This document shows positions 38,352-47,755 of a DNA stretch of 64,000 nt, in pieces. The notes below the pieces were generated by a model that had not been told where the DNA came from, did no database searches, and saw only the letters and a program-made list of their open reading frames with translations. The position numbers and the translations under genes were made by a program. Position 1 is the stretch's first letter, and every line of letters starts with the position of its first letter. This stretch comes from Cladocopium goreaui (lineage: Eukaryota; Sar; Dinophyceae; Suessiales; Symbiodiniaceae), in the NCBI GenBank assembly GCA_947184155.2, contig CAMXCT020006759.1, forward strand, positions 62,001-126,000, in the 5' to 3' direction.

Positions 38352-39271
38352 TCAGCCTGCCCCCTCTTCATCTTCGTCATCTTCCTCATCTTCCTCATCT
38401 TCCTCATCTTCCTCATCTTCCTCATCCTCCAACTGCCCTCGGCATCGGAAGCGATGCATATCTTCGCATCCCACGCATACAGCCCGATCGCACACGCCAC
38501 AGACGCGGGCGTGCCGGCCACAGGCGTTGTGCCAACTGTCAGTGCCGCAGCACATGCACTGAATGGTCTTGCCTTCCTGAAAACAATCCCAGCCTGGCTG
38601 GTGGTTGGGCCACAACTAAGGCCCCCACCCAAAAAATAAAAAGTTAATTCGGATCGTCATCCCATTTCCAGGGAGAAGTACATCTAGAAAACATGTTAAA
38701 ACGTTTTGAAACCACCAGCCCAGCAGCAATGTGTGGCAGAAAAATCGGGGTTTCATCACAGAATATATCCCTTTTGATAGGCCCTCGCAGTGCGCATTCA
38801 TCGCACCAAATTCTGCAACAGAGTTTGCACTCCAGGGCATCCAAGTCGCAAGCAGTCCACTCTTTACATTTCCGGCATTTTACTACATCGTGGTCTGCAA
38901 CGAACTTCGCCAACCTGAGATTTGCTTTCAGATCTTTCAGGGTCCCATAAAACAAAATATGTCAACATATTCCCGGTAGATAGCCCCAAGTGGATTTCCC
39001 GTTGGAAAAAGTCTATCGTCTTTGCAAACCCAGGCAACTGATACAGCCTCTGGGCATAATCCTTGGCAGTGTCCTCATCTCTGTCGGGCCAATAGACATC
39101 CTCACCGCGATGACTTTCCAAAGTTCGCTGACTGTAGGAGTCGCAAAGAGTTTCCCAGAGATCTGACCGTTGAACAGAAAGCTGCACGGCTGTGCTGCTG
39201 ACCTCTGAAATCCCTAGCTCCTTGGCATCCAAAAACGGTAGAGAAAGCTTCAGACATCGCAAGGACTCCAT
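38352..39271 (-). CDS. gene C: cysteine-rich protein with acidic tail
   Basis: Exon 39220-38973 (or from an ATG at 39271, MESLRCLKLSLPFLDAKELG) reads RSDLWETLCDSYSQRTLESH and HRGEDVYWPDRDEDTAKDYA. Exon 38914-38716 continues with LAKFVADHDVVKCRKCKEW, CKLCCRIWCDECALRG. Exon 38576-38352 gives CMCCGTDSWHNACGRHARVC, GVCDRAVCVGCEDMHRFRC, then a Glu/Asp run from a 9-bp GATGAGGAA repeat, ending GAG and TGA. The CxxC, CxxC, HxxxC spacing implies zinc-binding treble-clef or RING/PHD-like modules, repeated. The first junction needs a 58-nt intron with a GA donor (ACCGG|GAATAT) or a frame break. The second joins CTG|GTGGTT to TTGTTTTCAG|GAA in phase 0. Function unknown; protein or chromatin binding is possible. 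Confidence 0.55.
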
Positions 39272-39274
39272 GGA

Positions 39275-41680
39275 AACAATTGCTTCAAAAGTCAAGGGTG
39301 CTGTTGGGCATTGCATTCAGTTAAAGGTAGAATTACGTCAGCGCCCCAAAAAAACATTCAAACCATGCGGTTTATTCTCAATTATGGGCTTGGCGGCTGT
39401 CCATCTTGCAGTGCATTTTTTCCTGTTCTGATAGGAGCGTTCGATAAGTGTGGAAAGCTCTGTGGGATCAAATCCTTGATACCCGGGATCGCTGGTATCG
39501 CTGCTTGAAGGATATTCAAGGTAGCTATCAGCCTCTACTGAGGATTTCCATTTTCCTTTCCTGTTCTGGTTATTTCTGGTTGGTGGTTGGACTTGAATCC
39601 ATTCGCTAAGAGCAAGTCCACGTGCTTTGGACTCTCAACGTGAGAAAATCAAACAAAAATTACCGATTCTTCAGTTCTGTTCCCATCGTTGGCTATCTGC
39701 CTACTCTCAATCGAAATGACCCCATTCTTCTTACTAGCTACAATCTCCCCATTCTTGCTTGTGCATTCCAGTTAGTATATCATCAGTAACTTAACACTTT
39801 ACTGACTATACCAGATACTAAATGATACATATTAACATATGTATAACATAGTAGTCTATATATAAGTGTGTATATACATATATTATATATAGTTTATAGA
39901 GTATATTGATGTATATTGTTAGTATGTGACCCTGGCATCTACCGCTGTACCACCAAATCACGCCCTTTGTTGCCTGGCAAAGCTTCACGGCTCCGCGGGT
40001 CAGCTTTGTGACATTGTCCTGGATCGTTTACAATGGAAACTCCTAGTAAAATGGATGGATTTGGGGGTAACCCCCTTTTAGGAAACCTCCATTTCGGAAG
40101 AGGAAAAACATGAGTTTTCCATCGTTTGATATTAGCTTACTGGAGGGTATAATGTAAATGTAGAGCCAGTTTCCCGGTGTTTCTGGTAAATGTTTCCGTG
40201 AAATTCACGGGAAAAAAAACATGTTTGGCAAAGCAAAGCACCTGGTCACCAAGTAATCAAGGGGTGACCCCCCACATCCGCCCACCTCTAAACTCAGGAA
40301 GTTTTTTTCGTAGACCTTCTGATCCAACTCTTCATAGATTCCATCCTTAGCAAGTTGCAGCGGTGTTTTCAAACTGGAAAATCTCTGAAGTCACCAACTA
40401 GTTGCAGAACGAAAGGAACCCTGCCCAAGCAGTCATTTGGTGTTTTCTAGGATTACCCTCCATAAGATTTCTACATTAAGATATAGAAATTCATGTTTTT
40501 TCTCCAACATCTTCCCGTTTTCGTTTTAAACAAATTTATTGGAAGGTACAAGCGAAGGTTACAAACCACATATACAAAACCGCAATGTAGTAACTTCTGA
40601 GGTCTCAACGACATCCTGCTTGTGGCGGTTGTTGTCCTACGATGAGATTGCCCCCAAGAGTGAGCTATGCAAACAAATCATGTTTCAATGGTGAGTAAAA
40701 TTCTATATCAGTCACAGTTCACTGGTTGCTTTAAAGTATTCCCATGAAACAGAAAAAACATCTATAAGGAAGACTAAGCGTTTCAGTTGCTGAATCTGTC
40801 TCGCTCGTGCCAAAGTTATTGGGATCCTCGTGAAAGATAGAGACGCCCCTGAGGGAAAATTGTTGAGATGCCTACGGGTTCCCATTCGAACCAGCCAGAC
40901 CCCAACAAATTTGAAACATATTATATAAATATCAAAAAAGAACAACTCCGACTATGAATTCATGGAAAAAATGATGCCAAACCGCGAAACTTACAAAAAT
41001 AAAGGAAAAAAACACATCTTCACAGGACAAAACCAACAAGGAAAGGGAAAACCGAAGGCTGCCTGGCGTGCTGGTTTCACCCCATCTCGTTGATGTTGGT
41101 TAAGCACCCCCCCGATAGCTGAAACCATCAAACACTTTTCCGTTCGAAGTTTCTGGTTGGTAGTTGGGCCACCCCATCCCTTGAACATGATCGCCAATCC
41201 GTATCAGCAACTTTAATACCGATTAAAGTTGCTCTGTTGGTGGTAAGACCATCATTTTCAAATTTTTGGTCCATTATATCTCCATTATATCTCCAATAAA
41301 AATCATTCAAAATCCATGATATCCCATGGACAAATGCTTTGCTTCGAGTGATCCCCACCATGGCATTTCAAGGCATATATTCTGACTCTGACATATATAT
41401 TCTATGATCATACAAATCCGCCATCTCACAAAAGAAGCGCTGCATGGTATGCTATGGTTTTAGAGCGAACCAACACAGCACAAGAAGTGGTTGGCCTCCC
41501 TTTGCCCTGGGGAGCGATGCAGATAGGTCCGAAATGCATCACTTCGGTCAAGGGATGTCCCACAAGCCCAGCGTTCGACAACATCCCAGGAGGAACGGGA
41601 CAGCCAAAGTTGCCCCGCCGTGACGATGGGAATGGCTGCATGAACTATTTTTATTGCCAAGGCAACTAATCTGATCACCA
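39275..41680. other. mostly non-coding, two weak exon candidates
   Basis: An island at about 40780-40910 is open on the minus strand (SFTRIPITLARARQIQQLKR). Another at 41454-41669 is open on both strands (minus: WDVVERWACGTSLDRSDAFR or MLSNAGLVGHPLTEVMHFGP). Neither has decisive borders. A partial family 3 element lies at about 40025-40095. Confidence 0.3.
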
Positions 41681-41684
41681 TGGG

Positions 41685-42000
41685 GGGATTCTAGCATTCT
41701 ATCTGACATTCTATCAGGCATTCTATCTGACATCTCTTCTGACATTCTATCTGACATTCCATGTGACATCTTGCACTCGCAATTGGGGCCCTGCAGTGCC
41801 CACTCGCAGTTGAGGTCCGCCAGTGCCCGCTGAGCTCTGGCGCTCGCCGTTGAGGTCCGGCAGTGCCCACTGACATCTGGCGCTCCCGGTTGAGGTCCGG
41901 CAGTGCCATTGAGCTTTGGAGCTCGCGGTTGCGCTGAGCTCTGGAGCTCCAGTGCCCACTGAGATCTGACTCTCGCAGTTGAAGCAGAGGCGGAGGCGGA
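41685..42000. repeat. two adjacent minisatellites next to the mobile element
   Basis: First about seven copies of a 12-bp word, CATTCTATCTGA (41696-41770). Then a degenerate array of about 40-bp units built on GTTGAGGTCCGGCAGTGCC and TCTGGCGCT (about 41780-41990). On the minus strand it reads as ALPDLNxERQ / SVGTAGPQLR repeats, a pattern I remember from predicted dinoflagellate proteins. It may be a recurrent host repeat and not a true gene. Confidence 0.65.
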
Positions 42001-42212
42001 GATGGGCGGGCCAGCTCTGATAAAACCTAGAGACCCTCACCTGGCAGGTGGGTACTACCAAAAATTGGGTGACTATACCTAATTTTGGCTGGGTAATTTT
42101 GGTTGGGTAAGAAAATCCTATCAGATTACAAATCCCGATTTGGTTGGTGATATGTCCCCATCATTATCCTCATATCTCATTACTGTACCAATTTGGGGTT
42201 ACTTTCCCACTG

Positions 42213-42217
42213 CCCCT
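42213..42217. repeat. candidate target site duplication, left copy
   Basis: CCCCT immediately left of the left terminal inverted repeat. The same five bases follow the right repeat at 50643-50647. Allowing one mismatch the match is six bases (GCCCCT against TCCCCT). Confidence 0.6.
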
Positions 42218-42588
42218 AAAAAATGTATAAAAGATTGATCCTAAGAATGTTTCTAAACTCATATTATAGCAGTATAACAACTCAAAAATTATTCAAAAAA
42301 AAACATAACAACCAACCACAATTACCTCATTCATTCCTAAAAATCATCACTACCTACCATCAATCACCTCATTCATTCCACAAAATCATCACTACATACC
42401 ATATCATCATCTCATTCATTCCTCATAAATCATAACTACTAACTATCTATTACCTCATCCATTTCACAAAAACGTAGCAGTCAATACATCATCACCTCAT
42501 CCATTCCATACCCAAAACCAAACAACAACCCAACAAACAAAAAAACAAACAAAGCAAAGAACAATATAAAGAACAAAGCAACAAACAA
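42218..42588 (+). repeat. left terminal inverted repeat
   Basis: About 371 bp, starting AAAAAATGTATAAAAGATTG. It matches the reverse complement of 50263-50642 through to the ACAAAGCAACAAACAA word. Differences include one A in the terminal run, a 7-bp indel near the end and scattered substitutions, so the two ends have diverged slightly. Confidence 0.9.
42325..42510 (+). repeat. 42-43-bp subrepeats within the inverted repeat
   Basis: The word CCTCATTCATTCC (or CCTCATCCATTyC) begins at 42325, 42367, 42410, 42453 and 42495, giving a period of 42-43 bp. Between them lie AAATCATCACTAC-like words. The mirrored copies are in the right repeat. Such iterated words could bind an element-encoded protein, by analogy with other transposons; that role is inference. 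Confidence 0.75.
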
Positions 42589-42669
42589 CAATAAATATTA
42601 TTCCTTAGTCTTTAATAATCCCATCTTTCAAATACATAATTCTAATAGATAAATATTATTAGAAATATG

Positions 42670-43000
42670 TTAGTAGTAAATGTCTTCAATAATTACTAAT
42701 TTAAAATGAAATGCCTGTATTCCTATTATACTATCTTTATCTCGGTCTTCTTCTATGTCGGTTTTTATTTCTTCAACTGCTTTCTCTAATATTTCATCTA
42801 TATTATCTTCATCTACATATTCATCAAAGTCATTCATAAAATAAATCTCTCTATAACTAAATTCATTTTCTCCATATTATTTCCTTTTCTGGGAGTTTTG
42901 CCACTAATTGAACTTCAATATCAAGTTTAACTCTATAATTTGAATCATCTTCTACTTCATCATAATCAAAGTTAGTAATTCTTCTTGTTCTTCTTTTATT
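42670..43000 (-). pseudogene. small acidic protein, frame broken
   Basis: A 55-codon minus-strand ORF (42837-42670) starts MNDFDEYVDEDNIDEILEKA and ends HFKLVIIEDIYY. Upstream in another frame lies NFDYDEVEDDSNYRVKLDIE then VQLVAKLPEKE, with a frame change near 42870-42890. Together they look like one small acidic protein of a beta-strand plus helix type, similar in layout to small uncharacterised ORFs of Polinton-like elements. No function is known. Confidence 0.45.
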
Positions 43001-43096
43001 ATGTCTTCTATACTTTTCAAACTAAATGGCGCTCCCTCTCTCATAATACAGCACTCAATTACATATATTTTTTCTTGATTTCAAATGTCTTGTTAT

Positions 43097-43279
43097 TTAA
43101 GGACCAAGTCTTGAAATCTTATATTTGTTTTGTATTCTCTTTAATGCCTCAATATGATTATATTTAAATTTCAAATATTTAGGGTCTCCAATCTTATAAG
43201 ACACAATTTTACTCAGCACATCAACAGGTAAATCCTTCACACAATCCATCCTATAACTATTCTTTAAGTATATATTCAA
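43097..43279 (-). CDS. small protein with F-box-like start
   Basis: A 60-codon minus-strand ORF; the likely start is an internal Met at MDCVKDLPVDVLSKIVSYKI. LPxDVLxxI followed by a hydrophobic turn resembles the start of F-box motifs, but the protein is short and the match is only a few residues. It ends NKYKISRLGP. Co-oriented with the ac​idic ORF to its left. Confidence 0.35.
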   Translation of the reverse strand: MNIYLKNSYRMDCVKDLPVDVLSKIVSYKIGDPKYLKFKYNHIEALKRIQNKYKISRLGP

Positions 43280-43350
43280 AGATTAAATTAAGGCATTCTT
43301 TAGAAAAACTACTTAAAGATAAATTAACTAAATAAAATATATACTATTAT

Positions 43351-43826
43351 ATGATGAAAAAAGTTATAGACTATTTATTGAGTAATGATTTAGCAGAAAT
43401 ACCAAAAAAGAGGAAGAAAAGAATTGAAAACAATAGTAATAGACAACAAGAAATTTAGATACAACAAAAACAAACCCGTACCAAATGTTTTAACAAAGAA
43501 ACTATTATCAGTAAAGAAAACCAATGAATACAGAAGTTATGCTTTAAACAAGGCAAAGGATGCGTTTAGTGAAGGAAAGTCAGAAACCTACTAACCAAAC
43601 ACGCAATACAAAACAAATTTAAGGTCAGAGATATTCAATCAGCATTTAGAAGATATGCTAATTCAATAGTTTTAGAAAATAGACATTTTGAAGGAGAAAG
43701 AGGTTTGGAAATGATTGCTCATCAAAAACAAAGACTGTTCGAATTTCTAAGAAAGAATAGAAGCATGAAACTTATTTGAAAAACCTGAATATGATGATGG
43801 AGGAAATGAAATTGGAAGTCAGGAAC
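43351..43826 (+). pseudogene. broken N-terminal part of the polymerase gene
   Basis: Coding-like sequence continues upstream of the main polymerase frame but in three other pieces. Piece one begins with ATG at 43351 (MMKKVIDYLLSNDLAEIPKK) and stops at 43458. Piece two (about 43430-43595) reads FRYNKNKPVPNVLTKKLLSV. Piece three (about 43585-43780) reads KVRDIQSAFRRYANSIVLEN. The polymerase frame then resumes after a TGA near 43770. At least three frame changes are needed, so this copy is unlikely to make a full-length N-terminus, unless the breaks are assembly errors in A-rich runs. Confidence 0.6.
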
Positions 43827-43828
43827 TT

Positions 43829-45691
43829 GTGTATGCTCTACCATCAACGCGCTTTAATATCAGTAATGAAGATGAACTAACACAAGCATTAGAAGACAGT
43901 GTTAAACAAATCTTATTACAAATACAAAATTTAGAAGCATCAGCATCAAATTTACGCTTCAAAAAGATTTTGACAATAACTATTCACTATGACAAATATG
44001 ACCCAACAAGAGCAGGTAGATACATAGAATTACCAGAATGGATTAAGTTAAAAAAGGCATGTATCAACATCAAAAATAAAGACCAAAAATGCTTCAAATA
44101 TTGTATTCAATCCGTAGTCTATGACAAAATTAGCAAACATCACCCAGAGAAAATGTTTCACTATAACAAATTGAAAGATGATATTTTGAACTGGGATGGT
44201 GTGAATTTTCCAACGGGTAATAGGGACATAGACAGGTTTGAAGAGAACAACAAGTTAGTTTCAAGAAATGCTTTTGAACCTGATGACTGCCTAAATGATA
44301 ATAAAATTATCTTACCTAGAGGCACTAAAAACAGAAATGCTAAATACGAAATAGATTTGTTAAAAGTCTATGATGAAGATAATCACTATCATTTTGCATT
44401 AGTAAAAAACAAATGTAGATTATTAAACTGTCAGAGCAGTAGCAACACTAATAAAAAGTTTTACTGCCACCATTGCTTAAATCCATTTCAATCAGAAAAG
44501 GCATACAAGAACCATCTTGAAAAAGGATGTATGGCATCGGAAGGACAACAAACAAAGATGCCTGATAAAGACACTTATATAGAATTTGAAAAACATAATA
44601 CTAAATTGCCTTGTCCTTTTGTAATCTATGGCGATTTTGAATGTCTAACCACTAACTCGAACAATGGAATAAAAGGCACATATCAGGAACATAAACCGTG
44701 CGGTTATATGTTAAATGTAGTAAGCAGGATTGATAATACATGCCAACCATACTTACACAGAGGTGAGGATTGTATGAAAAAGTTTGTAGAAAAACTGGCT
44801 GAAATTAAGAGAGATATATTTGAAAAAATGAATGTTAATAAACCAATGGATGAATTAACTTACGAACAAAAGACAGAATTTAGACGAGCAACAAACTGCT
44901 CCATATGTGGTAGGAATTTTCAAGAAGACGATACAAAAGTCCACGACCACTGCCACTTCACTGGCAAATACAGAGGCGCGGCACATGTAAAATGTAATCT
45001 GGATTATTCATTTAAGTTTTTTAAAATCCCTATCTTCTTTCATAATCTTAAAAACTATGACGCACACTTAATCATAGCAAAAGCAAATGAACTAAACATA
45101 GAACTAAACCAAAACAAAAGAATAGATGTAATAGCACAAAACAGCGAAAAGTTCATAACCTTTTCATTCGGTGCTTGTCAGTTTAAAGACAGTTTCGCTT
45201 TCTTAACTGCTTCATTAGATAAGTTAGTTAGATTGAATAAATATGAAGGAAATGAAAAAATAAAAGATTGGGAAACTCATTTCAGATATACAAGCACCAA
45301 CCCATATATAAAATCTAAAACTGATTTGAATCTACTGACTGACAAAGGAGTGTATCCATACGACTACATGAATTCATGGGATATATTTAGTGAAACAAAA
45401 CTACCAAAGAAAGAAGACTTTTACAGTCAATTATATGAAGAAAATATAACCGACAAAGACTACGCCAGAGCAAATATTGTATGGAAACATTTTAACATAA
45501 ACAATCTTGGTGAATATCATGATTTGTATTTGATGACTGACGTATATTTACTAACTGATGTTTTTGAAAATTTTAGGGATATGTGTTTGAACTATTACGG
45601 TTTAGACCCAGCATATTATATCACTTTACCTAACTATTCTTGGAACGCCTTTTTATCATTAAAGGAGTTAGACTTCAACAACTCCACATAA
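43829..45691 (+). CDS. protein-primed-type DNA polymerase B, N-terminal and exonuclease part
   Basis: A 620-codon frame of the DNA_pol_B_2 type, which copies linear DNA from a protein primer. Seen in order: a conserved YIELPEWIKLKKACIN block (residues 65-80); a C2H2-like finger C213, C216, H229, C234; exonuclease motif I, YGDFEC (D269, E271); an Endonuclease VII-like Zn/HNH segment with C357, C360, HDHCH (372-376) and C389; Exo II, FFHNLKNYDAHLI (403-415, D411); Exo III, YxxxD at 567-571. The catalytic 3'-5' exonuclease residues therefore look intact. The frame has no ATG at its start (GTG at 43829) and stops at 45691, just where the next frame takes over with a minus-one shift near 45655-45670. 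No classic slippery heptamer is visible there. Palm motifs lie in the next frame. Confidence 0.85.
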   Translation: MYALPSTRFNISNEDELTQALEDSVKQILLQIQNLEASASNLRFKKILTITIHYDKYDPTRAGRYIELPEWIKLKKACINIKNKDQKCFKYCIQSVVYDKISKHHPEKMFHYNKLKDDILNWDGVNFPTGNRDIDRFEENNKLVSRNAFEPDDCLNDNKIILPRGTKNRNAKYEIDLLKVYDEDNHYHFALVKNKCRLLNCQSSSNTNKKFYCHHCLNPFQSEKAYKNHLEKGCMASEGQQTKMPDKDTYIEFEKHNTKLPCPFVIYGDFECLTTNSNNGIKGTYQEHKPCGYMLNVVSRIDNTCQPYLHRGEDCMKKFVEKLAEIKRDIFEKMNVNKPMDELTYEQKTEFRRATNCSICGRNFQEDDTKVHDHCHFTGKYRGAAHVKCNLDYSFKFFKIPIFFHNLKNYDAHLIIAKANELNIELNQNKRIDVIAQNSEKFITFSFGACQFKDSFAFLTASLDKLVRLNKYEGNEKIKDWETHFRYTSTNPYIKSKTDLNLLTDKGVYPYDYMNSWDIFSETKLPKKEDFYSQLYEENITDKDYARANIVWKHFNINNLGEYHDLYLMTDVYLLTDVFENFRDMCLNYYGLDPAYYITLPNYSWNAFLSLKELDFNNST

Positions 45692-47118
45692 AAGAAATGT
45701 ATGAGATGATTGAAAATGGATTGAGAGGAGGAATGGCACAGTGCTCCTTTAAGAAAGTAGACGCAAACAATAAATACATGAATGAAGATTATGATAAATC
45801 TAAACCTTCTGCGTACGTAAGTTATTTGGATGCTAATAATCTTTACGGATTAGCAATGTGTAAGAAACTTCCCTATGATGATTTTAAATGGCATTACGGT
45901 AGAATGGATGAAAAGAGAGTAATGAAATATTGTGATGATGATTACATAGGATACATATTAGAAGTTGATTTAGATTATCCAAAGGAACTTCATGATTTAC
46001 ATAAAGACTACCCACTAGCACCTGAAATCATGTGTATCAATGAGAATATGCTTTCACAAGTCCAAAAGGATATACACAAATATTATTATGGACAAGATGC
46101 CAGTGATGAAAAGACAAATAAGTTAGTATTAAATGTGATGGATAAAAAGAAGTATGTTTTACATATATCAGCATTGAAGTTTTATTTACAGCATGGATTA
46201 AGTCTGAGAAAAGTCCATAGGGCAATAAGTTTTAAACAAGCAAACTTCCTAAAACCATTCATTGAATTCAACACTGAAAAGAGAAAGAATGCCAAAAATG
46301 ATTTTGAAAAAGATTTGTTTAAGCTAATGAATAACAGTGTATATGGCAAGACCATGGAGAATGTAAGAAAGCATGGTGAGTATGAGTTAGTCAATACGCC
46401 TGAACGCTTCCAAAAACTGGTAAATAAACCATTATTCAAGCACAGGTATATCATAAATGAAGACTTTGTGATTGTTGAAAAAGATAAGCATACAGTGGAA
46501 CTAAACAAACCTATTTATATGGGTATGTCTATGTTGGACTATTCTAAAATTCACATGTATTCGTTTTACTATGATGTTTTGAAACCAAAATATGATGATA
46601 AAATTAAGTTGGTATATACTGATACTGATAGTTATGTAATCAAAGTTGAGACTGATGACTTATATGAAGACTTCAAAGAAATAAATGAATACATGGATTT
46701 CAGTGATTATCCACCAGAGCATCCAAACTATGATAAAACAAACAAGAAGGTATTAGGAAAATTCAAGGATGAAATGAACGGTAAAATAATTACTCACTTT
46801 AAAGGATTGAAACCGAAGGCATATTGTTATAAAGTATATGGTGATGAGAAAGAACACAAGAAAAGTAAAGGAGTAGTCAAGCATAAAGTGAGCAATCAGT
46901 TAAGTTACGAAACGTATGAAGAGACATTGAATAGAAACTGTAAAGAAGAAGTCAGTTTTAACAGGATCAGAAGTAAAAACCATCAAATCTATAGCATTAG
47001 TCAGACTAAATATGCTTTAAGCAACTACGATAATAAACGCTACTGGTATTCAGATTTTGAAAGTCTCCCGTTTGGACATTACGCCATAAAATATCTACGT
47101 AACGAAAAAATGATTTAA
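45640..47118 (+). CDS. protein-primed-type DNA polymerase B, palm part
   Basis: A 492-codon open frame overlapping the previous one, opening without an ATG. It carries the polymerase active site: motif A, YLDANNLYG (D64), the pre-motif RGGMAQ (29-34), motif B, KLMNNSVYGKTMEN (228-241), motif C, YTDTDS (326-331, D328 and D330), and a KxY motif in KPKAYCYK (391-398). The C-terminus (SLPFGHY) matches the usual end of these polymerases. All catalytic residues are present, so the only lesion between the two halves is the frame change. It could be a one-base indel (mutation or sequencing error) or, less likely, programmed frameshifting. Confidence 0.85.
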   Translation: MERLFIIKGVRLQQLHIKEMYEMIENGLRGGMAQCSFKKVDANNKYMNEDYDKSKPSAYVSYLDANNLYGLAMCKKLPYDDFKWHYGRMDEKRVMKYCDDDYIGYILEVDLDYPKELHDLHKDYPLAPEIMCINENMLSQVQKDIHKYYYGQDASDEKTNKLVLNVMDKKKYVLHISALKFYLQHGLSLRKVHRAISFKQANFLKPFIEFNTEKRKNAKNDFEKDLFKLMNNSVYGKTMENVRKHGEYELVNTPERFQKLVNKPLFKHRYIINEDFVIVEKDKHTVELNKPIYMGMSMLDYSKIHMYSFYYDVLKPKYDDKIKLVYTDTDSYVIKVETDDLYEDFKEINEYMDFSDYPPEHPNYDKTNKKVLGKFKDEMNGKIITHFKGLKPKAYCYKVYGDEKEHKKSKGVVKHKVSNQLSYETYEETLNRNCKEEVSFNRIRSKNHQIYSISQTKYALSNYDNKRYWYSDFESLPFGHYAIKYLRNEKMI

Positions 47119-47163
47119 GATATATGGATATCAATTCAACAACTGAATAACTGAGTCGAAAAA

Positions 47164-47241
47164 TGGCAAGACATAGAAGAGATTGTAAATCTTATCTATA
47201 TAAACTTAAACAATACAAATCCCCAAAAACGCCATCTTAAC
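47164..47241 (+). CDS. tiny basic ORF after the polymerase
   Basis: A 25-codon ATG frame (MARHRRDCKSYLYKLKQYKS) between the polymerase stop and the next plus-strand gene. It may be a remnant of the start of the downstream protein or chance. No match recognised. Confidence 0.2.
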
Positions 47242-47244
47242 CCT

Positions 47245-47755
47245 ATGAAATCGTTTGATGAGTTCGATGTTGAAAACCGTAAAATAGTTCTTATTGAAGA
47301 ATACCCATGCCAAAACAGAAAGCAACCCGAAAAGAAAGAAGGTGAATATAATGAAAATGATAAGAACTGTCTTAGCAAATGTATTGCTGGTAGGACTAGA
47401 AAGGAAGGTTGCGATGCCATTGGAGAGCATCACCTTTAACGGTAAAAAATATTAGAATAGAGAATGCAAAAAATACAAAGAAAAAACAAACAGCATCACG
47501 ATAACAATAAAGAGAAAATACGAGAAAAAAGAAACGCTGCAAAAAAAAGGACACATGTTATGACAAGAATGAAAGGTATAGAGAAGGAAACAGGGAAGCA
47601 AATAGGACAACAACAAAAGAAAGATACAAAAGAGACAAAGATAAAATAAATACAAAAAGAAGAGAATGGCGAAAACAGAAGAAAGAAGAACAGCTCCTAA
47701 TCAACCAATATAATTCATGCCTATTATATCTTTTACTCATTCCATCTAGTTTATA
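47245..47755 (+). pseudogene. Lys/Arg/Glu-rich protein, frame broken
   Basis: Three plus-strand pieces appear to form one gene. It begins MKSFDEFDVENRKIVLIEEY with Cys-containing NCLSKCIAGRTRKEGC. A second piece at 47464 reads KEKIREKRNAAKK. At an eight-A run (47541-47548) the frame changes and continues DKNERYREGNREANR, DKDKINTKRREWRKQKKEEQ. Repeats of the type RxREKNRxKINxKRREWR are familiar from PolB-bearing mobile elements, though their function is unknown. The last part lies opposite the abnormal C-terminal tail of the integrase frame, so convergent genes probably meet near 47690-47720. Confidence 0.5.

Noticed and set aside
47206-47433. 75-codon minus-strand frame with a strongly hydrophobic stretch
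   Set aside because: It is antisense to a Lys/Glu/Asn-rich plus-strand gene, which gives Phe/Leu/Ser on the other strand; the plus-strand reading fits the family better.
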